Part shown: in pieces, positions 1 through 6,837 of the stretch
Layout: each line of letters starts with the position of its first letter
How positions within the stretch are numbered: the first letter of the stretch is position 1
Origin: Ktedonosporobacter rubrisoli
GTDB lineage: Bacteria > Chloroflexota > Ktedonobacteria > Ktedonobacterales > Ktedonobacteraceae
Direction of reading: 5' to 3'
Length of the DNA: 64,000 nt
NCBI RefSeq assembly: GCF_004208415.1
Contig: NZ_CP035758.1
Span: forward strand, 2,294,001-2,358,000
Position numbers and translations under genes: made by a program
The notes under the pieces: generated by a model
Database searches by the model: none
The model's input: only the letters and a program-made list of their open reading frames with translations
Told to the model about the DNA's origin: nothing

Positions 1-1
1 A

Positions 2-940
2 TATAGTATCTTCCTACCCCTTGGTGTTGGTGGGGAATTGGCGAGCAAGGACCCTGTAGAAACGTATGAAACAGTGGCTCAAATTGCGCAAATGGCTGAT
101 GAACTTAGCTATGAGACGGCATGGTTGCCTGATCATTTTATCACGGCCCAGCCATCGCAGGCGGCACTTTTCGAGAGCTGGACGACAGCGGCAGCTCTGG
201 CCCGTGATACGAAACGCGTGCGCATCGGACATCTGGTGACGGGCAATGCTTATCGCAACCCCGCCTTACAGGCCAAGATGGCTTCAACGCTTGATGTGAT
301 CTCCCATGGACGCTATACTTTTGGCATCGGCGCCGGCTGGCACGAACAGGAGTTTCGGGCTTACGGCTATGAATATCCCACGGGACCTGAGCGCTTGCGT
401 CAATTGCGCGAGGCTGTGCAGATCATTTTAGCTATGTGGACGCAGGAAGAAGCAGTCTTCGAAGGAAAATACTATCAGGTGCGCGGTGCCATCAACCAGC
501 CCAAGGGCGTACAAAAGCCACATGTGCCCCTGCTGATCGCCGGTGACGGTGAGCGGGTGACGCTCAAACTGGTTGCTCAGTATGCCGATGCTTGTAGTGT
601 GCAGGGCGATTTTGCAGCAATCAAGCATAAGTTTGCGGTGCTTAAACAGCATTGCGAGGCTGTTGGGCGAGATTATCAGAGCATTCGGCGAACTGCCCTC
701 ACGCTCTGCCTCATCAGTGAAAGCGATGAGCAGGCCAGAGCCCTGATTCCAGGCGGTGAACTACTTGGTTTCCCTGGCAATGTTCTTTCCTATGGGCTCA
801 TCGGTACTCCCGAGACCATTCGGCAGCGTCTAGCAGCCTATGAAGAGGCTGGGGTCCAGGAGCTTATCATTAGCTTCTTTGATGCTCCTGGCCTGGATTT
901 CACGCGGCGTTTCGCCAATGAATTCATCATGAAGCAATGA
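2..940 (+). CDS. LLM-class F420-dependent oxidoreductase (5' end outside window)
   Basis: This is a luciferase-like (TIM-barrel) flavin/F420 oxidoreductase that probably transfers hydride between F420H2 and an unknown small substrate in the cytosol. The frame is open from base 2. The residues before the first possible internal start (SIFLPLGVGGELASKDPVE) align with the N-terminus of the paralogue at 12560, so the real start lies left of the window. Family features seen are the RVRIGHLVTGN strand, the SHGRYTFGIGAGW motif and the C-terminal GTPETIRQRL segment. The ECF sigma gene follows after 21 bases, so the two are probably co-transcribed. The paralogue at 12560 is clearly related over its full length. 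The substrate cannot be told from sequence. Confidence 0.85.
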   Translation, partial: YSIFLPLGVGGELASKDPVETYETVAQIAQMADELSYETAWLPDHFITAQPSQAALFESWTTAAALARDTKRVRIGHLVTGNAYRNPALQAKMASTLDVISHGRYTFGIGAGWHEQEFRAYGYEYPTGPERLRQLREAVQIILAMWTQEEAVFEGKYYQVRGAINQPKGVQKPHVPLLIAGDGERVTLKLVAQYADACSVQGDFAAIKHKFAVLKQHCEAVGRDYQSIRRTALTLCLISESDEQARALIPGGELLGFPGNVLSYGLIGTPETIRQRLAAYEEAGVQELIISFFDAPGLDFTRRFANEFIMKQ

Positions 941-961
941 GAAAGTGTCAGTGAGGGAAGA

Positions 962-2230
962 ATGGATGCAGCACATCAGATTGTAGCACGTACCTTTCGC
1001 CAGGAAGCAGGTCGCATCCTTGCCAGCTTGATTAGTTCTGTGGGCGATTTTGAGCTCGCTCAGGATGCTCTACAGGATGCCTTGCTTGTCGCTCTTGAGC
1101 GCTGGCCACGCGAAGGGATACCGCACAATCCAGCTGCCTGGATTACAACTATCGCGCGGCGCAAGGCTATTGATCGTCTGCGCCGTGACAATATGCTTGC
1201 GCGTAAACAAATGATTTTGCAAGAACTGCTTGAGCGCGAAGAGCAGAGGGAAGGAGCGGAAGACACAGAAGATCTGGCGATTCCTGATGAGCGGCTCAAG
1301 CTGATGTTTACCTGCTGTCATCCCGCCCTGGCCTTAGAAGCGCAAATTGCCCTTACCCTCCAAACGCTGGGAGGGCTCTCCACTGCTGAAATTGCCAGCG
1401 CTTTTCTCGTTCCTCTACAGACGATGGCCCAGCGCCTGGTACGAGCCAAACGCAAGATTAAGGAGGCCGGTATTCCTTATCGGGTTCCAGGGCTTGAAGT
1501 ATTAGGAGAGCGCGTTGAGGCCATATTGTATGTGCTCTATCTCATTTTTAATGAGGGATATGCCGCCACCTCCGGTGATAAACTGATACGGCGTGAGCTT
1601 TGCGACGAAGCCATCAGGCTTACGCGGATCTTGATTATGCTAATGACTCAGCAAGCTCTTCATGATGGGCTTCCTGAAGCATGGGGACTACTTGCCCTCA
1701 TGTTATTGCATGATTCGCGACGTGAGGCGCGGGTGGGCGTGGATGGAGAGCTGATTCTGCTTGAGGCTCAGGACCGTTCACGCTGGGATCGCCGTAAAAT
1801 ACAGGAGGGTCTGGCTCTGATTGAGAAGGCCCTACCTATGAAACGCGTTGGACCCTATCAACTGCAGGCTGCCATCAGTGCTTTGCACGCTCAGGCACAA
1901 ACGCCTGAAGAGACAGATTGGTCGCAAATCGCCGCACTCTATAGGCTCTTGTGGCGGATTACACCCTCGCCAGTTGTTGAGCTAAACTGGATAGTGGCGA
2001 TCTCGATGGTTGATGGTCCCCTGGCTGGCCTGGAGCTGCTGGATCGTCCCGAGCTAGAGAAGTCCTTGAGCCAGTATCATTTGTTTCATTCGGCTCGTGC
2101 TGATCTGTTACGACAGGCCGGAAGGTTGAAAGAAGCTAGCGCGGCCTATCAGCAGGCGCTAAGTATTTGCCAGAACGAACGCGAGCGTGCATTTCTCAAT
2201 CGTCGCCTCGCTGAGGTATCGCAGGGATAG
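962..2230 (+). CDS. ECF-type RNA polymerase sigma factor, ECF42-like, with C-terminal TPR-like extension
   Basis: This 422-residue protein has sigma region 2 at about residues 8-80 (the stretch DFELAQDALQDALLVALERW, then AWITTIARRKAIDRLRRD). Sigma region 4 is at about 110-175 (LTLQTLGGLSTAEIASAFLV). A long helical C-terminal part follows, with YQAAISALHAQA-like and AYQQALSICQNERERAFLNRRLAE repeats. This layout (sigma 2, sigma 4, a DUF6596-type part and TPR-like helices, no anti-sigma gene) is that of ECF42 factors, which usually sit beside the small proteins they control. Here the neighbour is the LLM oxidoreductase 21 bases upstream. The C-terminal extension is needed for activity in studied ECF42 members. 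No anti-sigma gene is visible. Confidence 0.85.
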   Translation: MDAAHQIVARTFRQEAGRILASLISSVGDFELAQDALQDALLVALERWPREGIPHNPAAWITTIARRKAIDRLRRDNMLARKQMILQELLEREEQREGAEDTEDLAIPDERLKLMFTCCHPALALEAQIALTLQTLGGLSTAEIASAFLVPLQTMAQRLVRAKRKIKEAGIPYRVPGLEVLGERVEAILYVLYLIFNEGYAATSGDKLIRRELCDEAIRLTRILIMLMTQQALHDGLPEAWGLLALMLLHDSRREARVGVDGELILLEAQDRSRWDRRKIQEGLALIEKALPMKRVGPYQLQAAISALHAQAQTPEETDWSQIAALYRLLWRITPSPVVELNWIVAISMVDGPLAGLELLDRPELEKSLSQYHLFHSARADLLRQAGRLKEASAAYQQALSICQNERERAFLNRRLAEVSQG

Positions 2231-2266
2231 CAGGGAGAGGATTGAGGATTAGCGTTCCTGGCTAGA

Positions 2267-2332
2267 GGCTAAGCGAGGGTAGTATGTCTAATCTGAGATA
2301 GGTCAGGATAGAGCGCTTGCTCTCGCTTAGCC
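2267..2332. terminator. Inverted repeat behind the ECF42 gene
   Basis: GGCTAAGCGAG at 2267-2277 is a perfect 11-base inverted match to CTCGCTTAGCC at 2322-2332, with a 44-base spacer holding a smaller GAGC/GCTC hairpin (2311-2322). There is no T-tract, so it may be a transcript-end hairpin or a cruciform. It is the only structure seen between 2231 and 2441. Confidence 0.45.
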
Positions 2333-2441
2333 CATAGAGCATAGAAGCTGCTTTAGTTCTCCTCTTGATTCACTTTCTAAATCACTCGAACGAAGTGCCA
2401 GTATGCACCCTTTTTATCGTGGATTGACCTTCACCTTCAAT

Positions 2442-2726
2442 TCACTCAAAGAGTCGTTTCCCTTGAGATGCTGCCGATTGTACTCTTTTCAAGAGCCCAT
2501 TTGCGACGCGTTCGAGAAGAGTCGCGTTGTCTCCGTTCATAGCTGAAACAGAAATTGCAATACCTTTTGAATCATCCTTTGCGCTGGTTTCCCAAAGTTC
2601 GACAATTACCCGGCCTACATAAGTAGCGTTTGCTCCTTGCTGACCAAGTATTGGTTGATTACGAACACTAGATAAAACATCAACTGCTTGTGTCTGTCTC
2701 TGCTCTCCTTGCCATTGCTGCGACAT
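2442..2726 (-). CDS. Hypothetical protein, 94 residues
   Basis: I do not recognise this family. The protein has a polar, Gln-rich N-terminus followed by a predicted beta-alpha unit (YVGRVIVELWETSAKDDSKG, IAISVSAMNGDNATLLERVANGLL) and ends in a basic amphipathic helix. It has no signal peptide or membrane segment. A GGGAG ribosome site lies about 11 bases before the ATG. The 30-residue peptide ORF (2751-2843) ends 24 bases upstream on the same strand, so the two may share a transcript. It is real-looking by composition and ribosome site only. Confidence 0.5.
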   Translation of the reverse strand: MSQQWQGEQRQTQAVDVLSSVRNQPILGQQGANATYVGRVIVELWETSAKDDSKGIAISVSAMNGDNATLLERVANGLLKRVQSAASQGKRLFE

Positions 2727-2750
2727 ATTTAGAAATCTCCCTGTGGTTTT

Positions 2751-2843
2751 TCAGACTTGAGTTGCAAAACCTACTGTCGTTAGTAGGGCGATCCCAGAAG
2801 CTCCCAATCCCTTGAGGAGTTCCTTTTTTGATACCTGCTTCAT
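2751..2843 (-). CDS. Small peptide, 30 residues, basic N-terminus and hydrophobic C-terminal half
   Basis: A short open frame reads MKQVSKKELLKGLGASG followed by the hydrophobic stretch IALLTTVGFATQV and a TGA stop. The pattern (two lysines, then a Gly/Ala/Leu-rich hydrophobic helix) resembles a Sec or Tat leader without a mature protein, or a small membrane peptide. No clear ribosome site is seen before the ATG. An 11-base repeat (TGCTTCATTTG on the plus strand) covers the start codon at 2836-2846 and recurs at 2882-2892. It lies just before the 94-residue gene on the same strand. It may be a true peptide, a leader peptide for that gene, or a relic signal sequence. Confidence 0.35.
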   Translation of the reverse strand: MKQVSKKELLKGLGASGIALLTTVGFATQV

Positions 2844-2968
2844 TTGCAAACTAGTGAAGCTATCGATGATATTGAAGCTTGTGCTTCATTTGTTATAGTT
2901 AATGCCCTCTTGTAAAAAGATAGCATATCACTCATGTTTCCGCAATATCTACTTATTTCTCATTTTTG

Positions 2969-3223
2969 TTAAGAGTTCATCTGTGTCTCCTCTTGATACA
3001 GTTGCCTCTCGCGAGCGACGATCTCCGCAGAGAAGATATAGCTATCCTGCTCTTCGCTATAGATGACCGGCGTATCCTGTCTTTGTAGAGAGGTCAGACA
3101 TAGACAAAAGAGTTCGTGAGCGCGCCTGAACAGCAGATCGCTACTTGTGATATTGGCCAGATGCATGGCTGCGTTAAGGGCGTCAAGCATTACAACCTGT
3201 TCGTGGGTCTGCGTATTATCCAT
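2969..3223 (-). CDS. Hypothetical protein, 84 residues
   Basis: The family is not recognised. It is a soluble, mostly helical protein (VVMLDALNAAMHLANITSSD, then LLFRRAHELFCLCLTSL) with a charged C-terminus. The start at 3223 is preferred because AAAGGA lies 11 bases upstream; an in-frame ATG at 3256 has no such site. It lies 143 bases downstream of the receiver-domain gene on the same strand and may belong to the same small signalling operon. Confidence 0.5.
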   Translation of the reverse strand: MDNTQTHEQVVMLDALNAAMHLANITSSDLLFRRAHELFCLCLTSLQRQDTPVIYSEEQDSYIFSAEIVARERQLYQEETQMNS

Positions 3224-3366
3224 CGTGGGCGTTATCCTTTCCGAGCTAAAGGCCACGGATAGCCATGTTTTTGTCGCAAAAAACTTGTCATCTCCCAGCT
3301 TGCGAGCATCCTTCTAGGCTGTCCATAGCCTTTTCCCTACAAACTTTTCCACATGCGTATCAACTG

Positions 3367-3777
3367 TCAAGAGCAATAGTGCGCGGCAACGGCGAGAATT
3401 GTTTGGGTTGTGCTGGGTTTAGCAATGTAGGCCTGAACGCCGATCAGGCGGGCCTTAAGCCAATCGAGCGGACCGTAGCGCCGCGCGTGGATAACTAGCG
3501 CCGTGTGCACAAAAGCTTGACGCTGACGCAAGTAGCGCGCTACCTGGTAGCCATCCATACGGGGCATTGCGATATCCAGAAAAATCAGGCGTGGAAAGGG
3601 CGAAGAGGCTATCTGTAGCCATTGCAGCATACTGAAGCCGTCTGCAAAGCTGCGCACGGGATAGCCGGCGCGGCGCAGCGTAATTTCGAGGATCTTGCGT
3701 ACCGTGGGCGAATCGTCGGCAATCAAGATCAAAGGCGGCTCGGCAGCCGGACTGAGCTCAAGAGGAACTGCACTCAT
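3367..3777 (-). CDS. Stand-alone response regulator receiver (CheY/PilG type)
   Basis: This 136-residue protein is a single receiver domain with no output domain. The acidic pair is in LILIADDSPTVRKI (about residues 16-29). The phospho-acceptor Asp is in LIFLDIAMPRMDGY, and the conserved Lys is in AYIAKPS near the C-terminus. The usual Thr/Ser switch position reads ALVIHARRYG, so the switch residue looks altered. It probably relays phosphate or controls partners by contact. Its ATG overlaps the stop of the preceding 77-residue gene (ATGA), so the two are translationally coupled. No histidine kinase lies beside it; the nearest is at 27967. Confidence 0.85.
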   Translation of the reverse strand: MSAVPLELSPAAEPPLILIADDSPTVRKILEITLRRAGYPVRSFADGFSMLQWLQIASSPFPRLIFLDIAMPRMDGYQVARYLRQRQAFVHTALVIHARRYGPLDWLKARLIGVQAYIAKPSTTQTILAVAAHYCS

Positions 3778-4007
3778 TGGATGGTGGCCTCCGCTGCCGC
3801 GTGATCAAGGACATACATACGAATCTGCTGATCGTAGTGGTAAGCGATGTGCTGGAGCTCCAGCCAGGCCGCGCAAGAACTGAACGCCTGTATGAGCGCT
3901 TGCTTTTCATGTGGGAAGCGGGCGAGCGGCTGTACGATCCTGGCCCGGCTCATCTGATCCAGCTTGACCAGGATCTCTTGACGTGTGGGCGGTTTGTGGT
4001 TATTCAT
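3774..4007 (-). CDS. Hypothetical protein coupled to receiver gene, 77 residues
   Basis: The family is not recognised. It is a small helical protein (TRQEILVKLDQMSRARIVQ, then EKQALIQAFSSCAAWLELQH). A strong AAGGGGGAG site abuts tandem ATGs at 4010 and 4007; 4007 has the better spacing. An in-frame ATG at 4031 has no site. The stop overlaps the start of the receiver gene by four bases, which suggests that the two products act together, perhaps as adaptor and receiver. Confidence 0.55.
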   Translation of the reverse strand: MNNHKPPTRQEILVKLDQMSRARIVQPLARFPHEKQALIQAFSSCAAWLELQHIAYHYDQQIRMYVLDHAAAEATIQ

Positions 4008-4115
4008 CATCTCCCCCTTAATAATCCTCACAACATTACTACATAGACTAGCAATTACATCTAAATCCGTATTTCAGGATGCAATCAATTGTCTCCGATA
4101 TAGGGATTATATACC

Positions 4116-4160
4116 CTACTTTATAAAGTAGCAAGTATTTAGTCTTCTCTACTGAGTAGA
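4116..4160. promoter_or_regulatory. Two nested dyads sharing CTACT/AGTAG arms upstream of the HTH array
   Basis: CTACTTTATAAAGTAG (4116-4131) is a perfect 16-base palindrome. TCTACTGAGTAGA (4148-4160) is a perfect 6-1-6 dyad with the same CTACT/AGTAG arms but a different spacer. Both lie 90-130 bases before the first HTH gene (4249), in the divergent region with the 3774 gene. Candidate operator for one of the array proteins; this is inferred from position only. Confidence 0.5.
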
Positions 4161-4248
4161 CATTTTAAGGTAAACCTTTGTGCCGAGCTACCTTAAAAGG
4201 AATAGATCATTTAAACTAGCTTTAAATCAATACAGAGATAGGTATCAT

Positions 4249-4518
4249 ATGATCCAATTAAAGGTGAAAGAGATAGCCGCCAAACGAGGGGTAAGCCAGG
4301 CACGCTTATCGCGCTTAGCTGATGTGGACATCAAAGTCTTGCGCAAAATTTACCGCACTCCCACTACAGCGAATATTACACTAGCCACACTTAATCGGCT
4401 GGCTTTCGCCCTCCATGTTGATGCGCGCGATCTCGTGGATTACCAACGAGAAGATGCGCTTCCAGGACTGCACGAGGACGATATAGACGAGGAAGATATC
4501 TCAGAGGCAGATGGGTAA
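4249..4518 (+). CDS. Small Xre/Cro-type HTH protein, array copy 1 (89 residues)
   Basis: This is a one-domain DNA-binding protein. It starts with IQLKVKEIAAKRGVSQARL, giving helix 1 and the start of the turn. The recognition helix is in DVDIKVLRKIYRTPTTANIT. A helix bundle TLNRLAFALHVDARDL follows, then an acidic tail (DEDDIDEEDISE type). The ATG at 4249 is chosen because every paralogue in the array begins at the same aligned M-I-(R/Q)-L; the longer frame from 4180 has no homology. The ribosome site is weak (GAGATAGG). Bases 4250-4319 are almost identical to the truncated copy at 6668. Likely an autoregulatory or silencing repressor. Confidence 0.85.
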   Translation: MIQLKVKEIAAKRGVSQARLSRLADVDIKVLRKIYRTPTTANITLATLNRLAFALHVDARDLVDYQREDALPGLHEDDIDEEDISEADG

Positions 4519-4539
4519 GTCTCCAGTTTGAGGAGCGAT

Positions 4540-4776
4540 ATGATACGCTTGCGTGTGAAAGAGACAGCTCAAGAGAAAAGCATCAGCCAGGGAAAGCTAC
4601 AACGTCGAGCAGACGTAGATATTAAGACGATTCGCAAGATTTATCGGAATCCTTATACGATTATTACCACCGAAACACTAGCAAAGCTGGCCAAAGCCCT
4701 GGGAGTTCCATCCTCTGAACTGATAGAAGATGTGCCCGACGAAGAAGCGCTGCGAGCAGGCACGGATGAAGAATAA
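4540..4776 (+). CDS. Small Xre/Cro-type HTH protein, array copy 2 (78 residues)
   Basis: It has the same fold and start signature as copy 1 (IRLRVKETAQEKSISQGKL, then DVDIKTIRKIYRNPYT) and ends in the conserved ALGVPSSELIEDVPDEE tail. GAGGAG lies at 4530-4535, just before the ATG. It starts 21 bases after copy 1 and is co-oriented, so it is probably in the same transcript. Its bases 4681-4718 match copy 6 (6541-6578) exactly, although the two proteins differ more elsewhere, which points to sequence exchange between copies. Confidence 0.85.
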   Translation: MIRLRVKETAQEKSISQGKLQRRADVDIKTIRKIYRNPYTIITTETLAKLAKALGVPSSELIEDVPDEEALRAGTDEE

Positions 4777-4810
4777 TCCTACCAGGAAGTGTAAGAGATA
4801 ACATGGTCCA

Positions 4811-5191
4811 CTAAAGCTTAGTTAGTTCTTGAAGCATGGCCGATTCTATGGCCTCAAACATTTTAATATCTGTTTTCTGTTGCCATTTCTCTAGCTCATC
4901 AAAATGTTTTACATATGATGGTTTGGGCGTATGCAGCAGTTGGAACATAAGCACATTCCAGATAGCGCTTACCAGGTACCCTCCATGTTCGCGAGGAATG
5001 CGAACGCCTTGCTGCAGGCTAGGTAGCAAAATATCGCGCACTGCATGATAAAGAGATTTCACAGCTTCTTGCTCCCAGGATGGCATTTTCTCCCAGGCCA
5101 GCGTGTACGACTCCTTTGGAGTGGGATGAAACTCATTAACGCCGTCGATCCAGGCTTGTCTCGTCAATCGATAACCCTGCTCAAAATCCAT
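4811..5191 (-). CDS. Hypothetical protein, 126 residues, convergent with the HTH array
   Basis: I do not recognise this protein. It is soluble and mainly helical, rich in Trp and His/Pro (TRQAWIDGVNEFHPTPKES, EKWQQKTDIKMFEAIESAM). AAGGGGAAG lies before the ATG. It is read on the opposite strand between HTH copies 2 and 3, splitting the array. Its stop is 34 bases from the stop of copy 2. Whether it is the partner of the HTH proteins or an insertion cannot be told. Confidence 0.55.
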   Translation of the reverse strand: MDFEQGYRLTRQAWIDGVNEFHPTPKESYTLAWEKMPSWEQEAVKSLYHAVRDILLPSLQQGVRIPREHGGYLVSAIWNVLMFQLLHTPKPSYVKHFDELEKWQQKTDIKMFEAIESAMLQELTKL

Positions 5192-5574
5192 AATCCTACT
5201 TCCCCTTATTTTAGTGATGCTATATATTTCGTTAGCGTTCTTACCGCTTCAACCTCAGCAAATTGGTTAAGCCGCTAGTAAGCTAAAAGAGCTTTATAGC
5301 TGATTTATTATTATCTATTTCTATATAGCACGAAATTTTGCAATAATTATGTGCTACCTATCTCTCTTCTGAGAGAAAGCATACCATTCTTTCTCAGTAT
5401 TTGCAATATAATCGGCATATAGTTGACAAAATGGATATAATAGATTTTGCTATGATTCAACGATAATATATTCTGCATGATCCTGAGAAGACAATCGATA
5501 AATGGAAAAATATTTAATTTATGAACATGAGAGATAGATGTAATGTGCTGTTTATTCGCTCAAAGGATGGCTAT
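5192..5574. promoter_or_regulatory. AT-rich intergenic region before HTH copy 3
   Basis: About 380 bases without a gene. TATAAT at 5436-5441 is a strong -10 candidate with no good -35; TTGACA at 5423-5428 is too close to pair with it. TCTCT/AGAGA arms near 5360-5375 form a small hairpin. It probably carries the divergent promoters for 4811 (minus) and copy 3 (plus). Confidence 0.4.
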
Positions 5575-5811
5575 ATGATTCGGCTGAAGATCAAAGAAAT
5601 AGCAGAGGAGAAAGGATTTAATCAATCCTCACTGGCAAGAGAAGCAAAAATAGGCTTTACTACTGTAAAACGCATATTTCGTGACCCATACCGAGAAGTC
5701 TCATTCAATGTTTTGGAAAAGATAGCACAAGCGCTTCATGTGAGTATTCATGATCTTATTGAAGAGGTTCCTCTTGGAACAGAGATACAGGAACCTTCTG
5801 GCAATGAGTGA
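5575..5811 (+). CDS. Small Xre/Cro-type HTH protein, array copy 3 (78 residues)
   Basis: It begins IRLKIKEIAEEKGFNQSSL and has the recognition segment KIGFTTVKRIFRDPYREVSF, then ALHVSIHDLIEEVP. This is a divergent member: the usual ADV before the recognition helix is AKIG. AAAGGA at 5562-5567 fits the ATG at 5575, so the longer frame from 5521 is not used. It heads the second run of the array (copies 3-7), which follows its own intergenic region. Confidence 0.82.
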   Translation: MIRLKIKEIAEEKGFNQSSLAREAKIGFTTVKRIFRDPYREVSFNVLEKIAQALHVSIHDLIEEVPLGTEIQEPSGNE

Positions 5812-5835
5812 GCTTTGTCAGTAAGTTGGGGAGAC

Positions 5836-6099
5836 ATGTTGCGGATAAAAGTCAAAGAGATAGCCAGGCAGAAAAAGATGAGCCAGCGCAAGCTGTTCCT
5901 GCGCTCACGAGTGGACTTGAGAACGCTGCAGCGTATCTATCATGATGAGTACGCAAATATCACCTTAGATACATTAGGTAGAATCGCTTATGGGCTAGAT
6001 GTGAACGCCTCAGAGCTAATTGAGGGAAGGTCCGATACTCCTGAACATCTACGCGATTTGATCACGCCCTCAGAAGAGCTTGCTGATAAAGAGTTATAA
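5836..6099 (+). CDS. Small Xre/Cro-type HTH protein, array copy 4 (87 residues)
   Basis: It starts LRIKVKEIARQKKMSQRKL; the recognition segment is RVDLRTLQRIYHDEYANIT, then IAYGLDVNASELIEG. The C-terminus is longer than in its sisters and acidic (ITPSEELADKEL). GGGGAG lies directly before the ATG at 5836. It starts 24 bases after copy 3, on the same strand. Confidence 0.82.
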   Translation: MLRIKVKEIARQKKMSQRKLFLRSRVDLRTLQRIYHDEYANITLDTLGRIAYGLDVNASELIEGRSDTPEHLRDLITPSEELADKEL

Positions 6100-6135
6100 A
6101 AGGTGGAGAAGGTGTAGTAGCTAGCGAGAAATCTT

Positions 6136-6372
6136 ATGATCCGGCTTAAAGTGAAGGAGCTTGCTCAGCAGAAGGGATACAGCCAGGGATTACTTGGGCG
6201 AATGGCAAATGTTGATACCAAAACGATGCAGAAAATTTATCGTAATCCCACAACAGCGGTTGTCACGACGCCTATTCTTGACCGCCTTGCGAAAGCTCTG
6301 AAAGTAGACGTTTCGGAACTATTAGAGAGCATTCCCGACGAAGAGCCCAAGGAGTTCCTTGATAATACATAA
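6136..6372 (+). CDS. Small Xre/Cro-type HTH protein, array copy 5 (78 residues)
   Basis: It starts IRLKVKELAQQKGYSQGLL, with the recognition segment NVDTKTMQKIYRNPTTAVVT and the tail KVDVSELLESIPDEEP. The ribosome site is weak (GCGAGAAA). It lies 36 bases after copy 4. The protein length is the same as in copies 2, 3 and 6. Confidence 0.82.
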   Translation: MIRLKVKELAQQKGYSQGLLGRMANVDTKTMQKIYRNPTTAVVTTPILDRLAKALKVDVSELLESIPDEEPKEFLDNT

Positions 6373-6399
6373 TTCTTGTTTAATAGACTGAGAAGCCTG

Positions 6400-6636
6400 A
6401 TGATACGCTTACGAATAAAAGAAGTAGCCAAGCAAAAGAAGATAAGCATGGGGAAACTCTCAAGAACGGCAGATGTCTCTTATAACACCATTAAGCGCAT
6501 CTATGATAATCCCTATTATAGCGCTACAACTATTACCCTAGCAAAGCTGGCCAAAGCCCTGGGAGTTCCATCCTCTGAGTTGATAGAAGATGTGCCCGAT
6601 GAGGAGAGGCGACAAGCGGGGATAGATGAGCAATGA
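6400..6636 (+). CDS. Small Xre/Cro-type HTH protein, array copy 6 (78 residues)
   Basis: It starts IRLRIKEVAKQKKISMGKL, with DVSYNTIKRIYDNPYYSATT in the recognition region and the same ALGVPSSELIEDVPDEE tail as copy 2. Bases 6541-6578 are identical to 4681-4718. The ATG at 6400 matches the starts of the other copies; the frame from 6376 is longer but not conserved. It lies 27 bases after copy 5. Confidence 0.82.
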   Translation: MIRLRIKEVAKQKKISMGKLSRTADVSYNTIKRIYDNPYYSATTITLAKLAKALGVPSSELIEDVPDEERRQAGIDEQ

Positions 6637-6666
6637 GAGCACCAGGGAGTGCGGATGGAGGCGTGT

Positions 6667-6831
6667 GTGATCCAATTAAAGGTGAAAGAGATAGCCGCCA
6701 AACGAGGGGTAAGCCAGGCACGCTTATCGCGCTTAGCCGATGTGGGTATCTCGATGTTAATAAATTGTGAGACAAACGAAGTAGGCAGCATCTGCTCCAG
6801 ATCGACTATCTCATGTCTGGCCTGCTTATGA
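6667..6831 (+). pseudogene. Truncated HTH array copy 7
   Basis: A GTG at 6667 starts IQLKVKEIAAKRGVSQARL, the same as copy 1, and the DNA from 6668 to about 6737 is almost identical to 4250-4319. After LADVG the homology ends and the frame runs into unrelated residues (NCETNEVGSICSRST) to a stop at 6831. The recognition helix is missing, so the product cannot bind DNA in the usual way. The break point is where the sigma/BFN segment begins. Confidence 0.75.
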
Positions 6832-6837
6832 ACCTGT

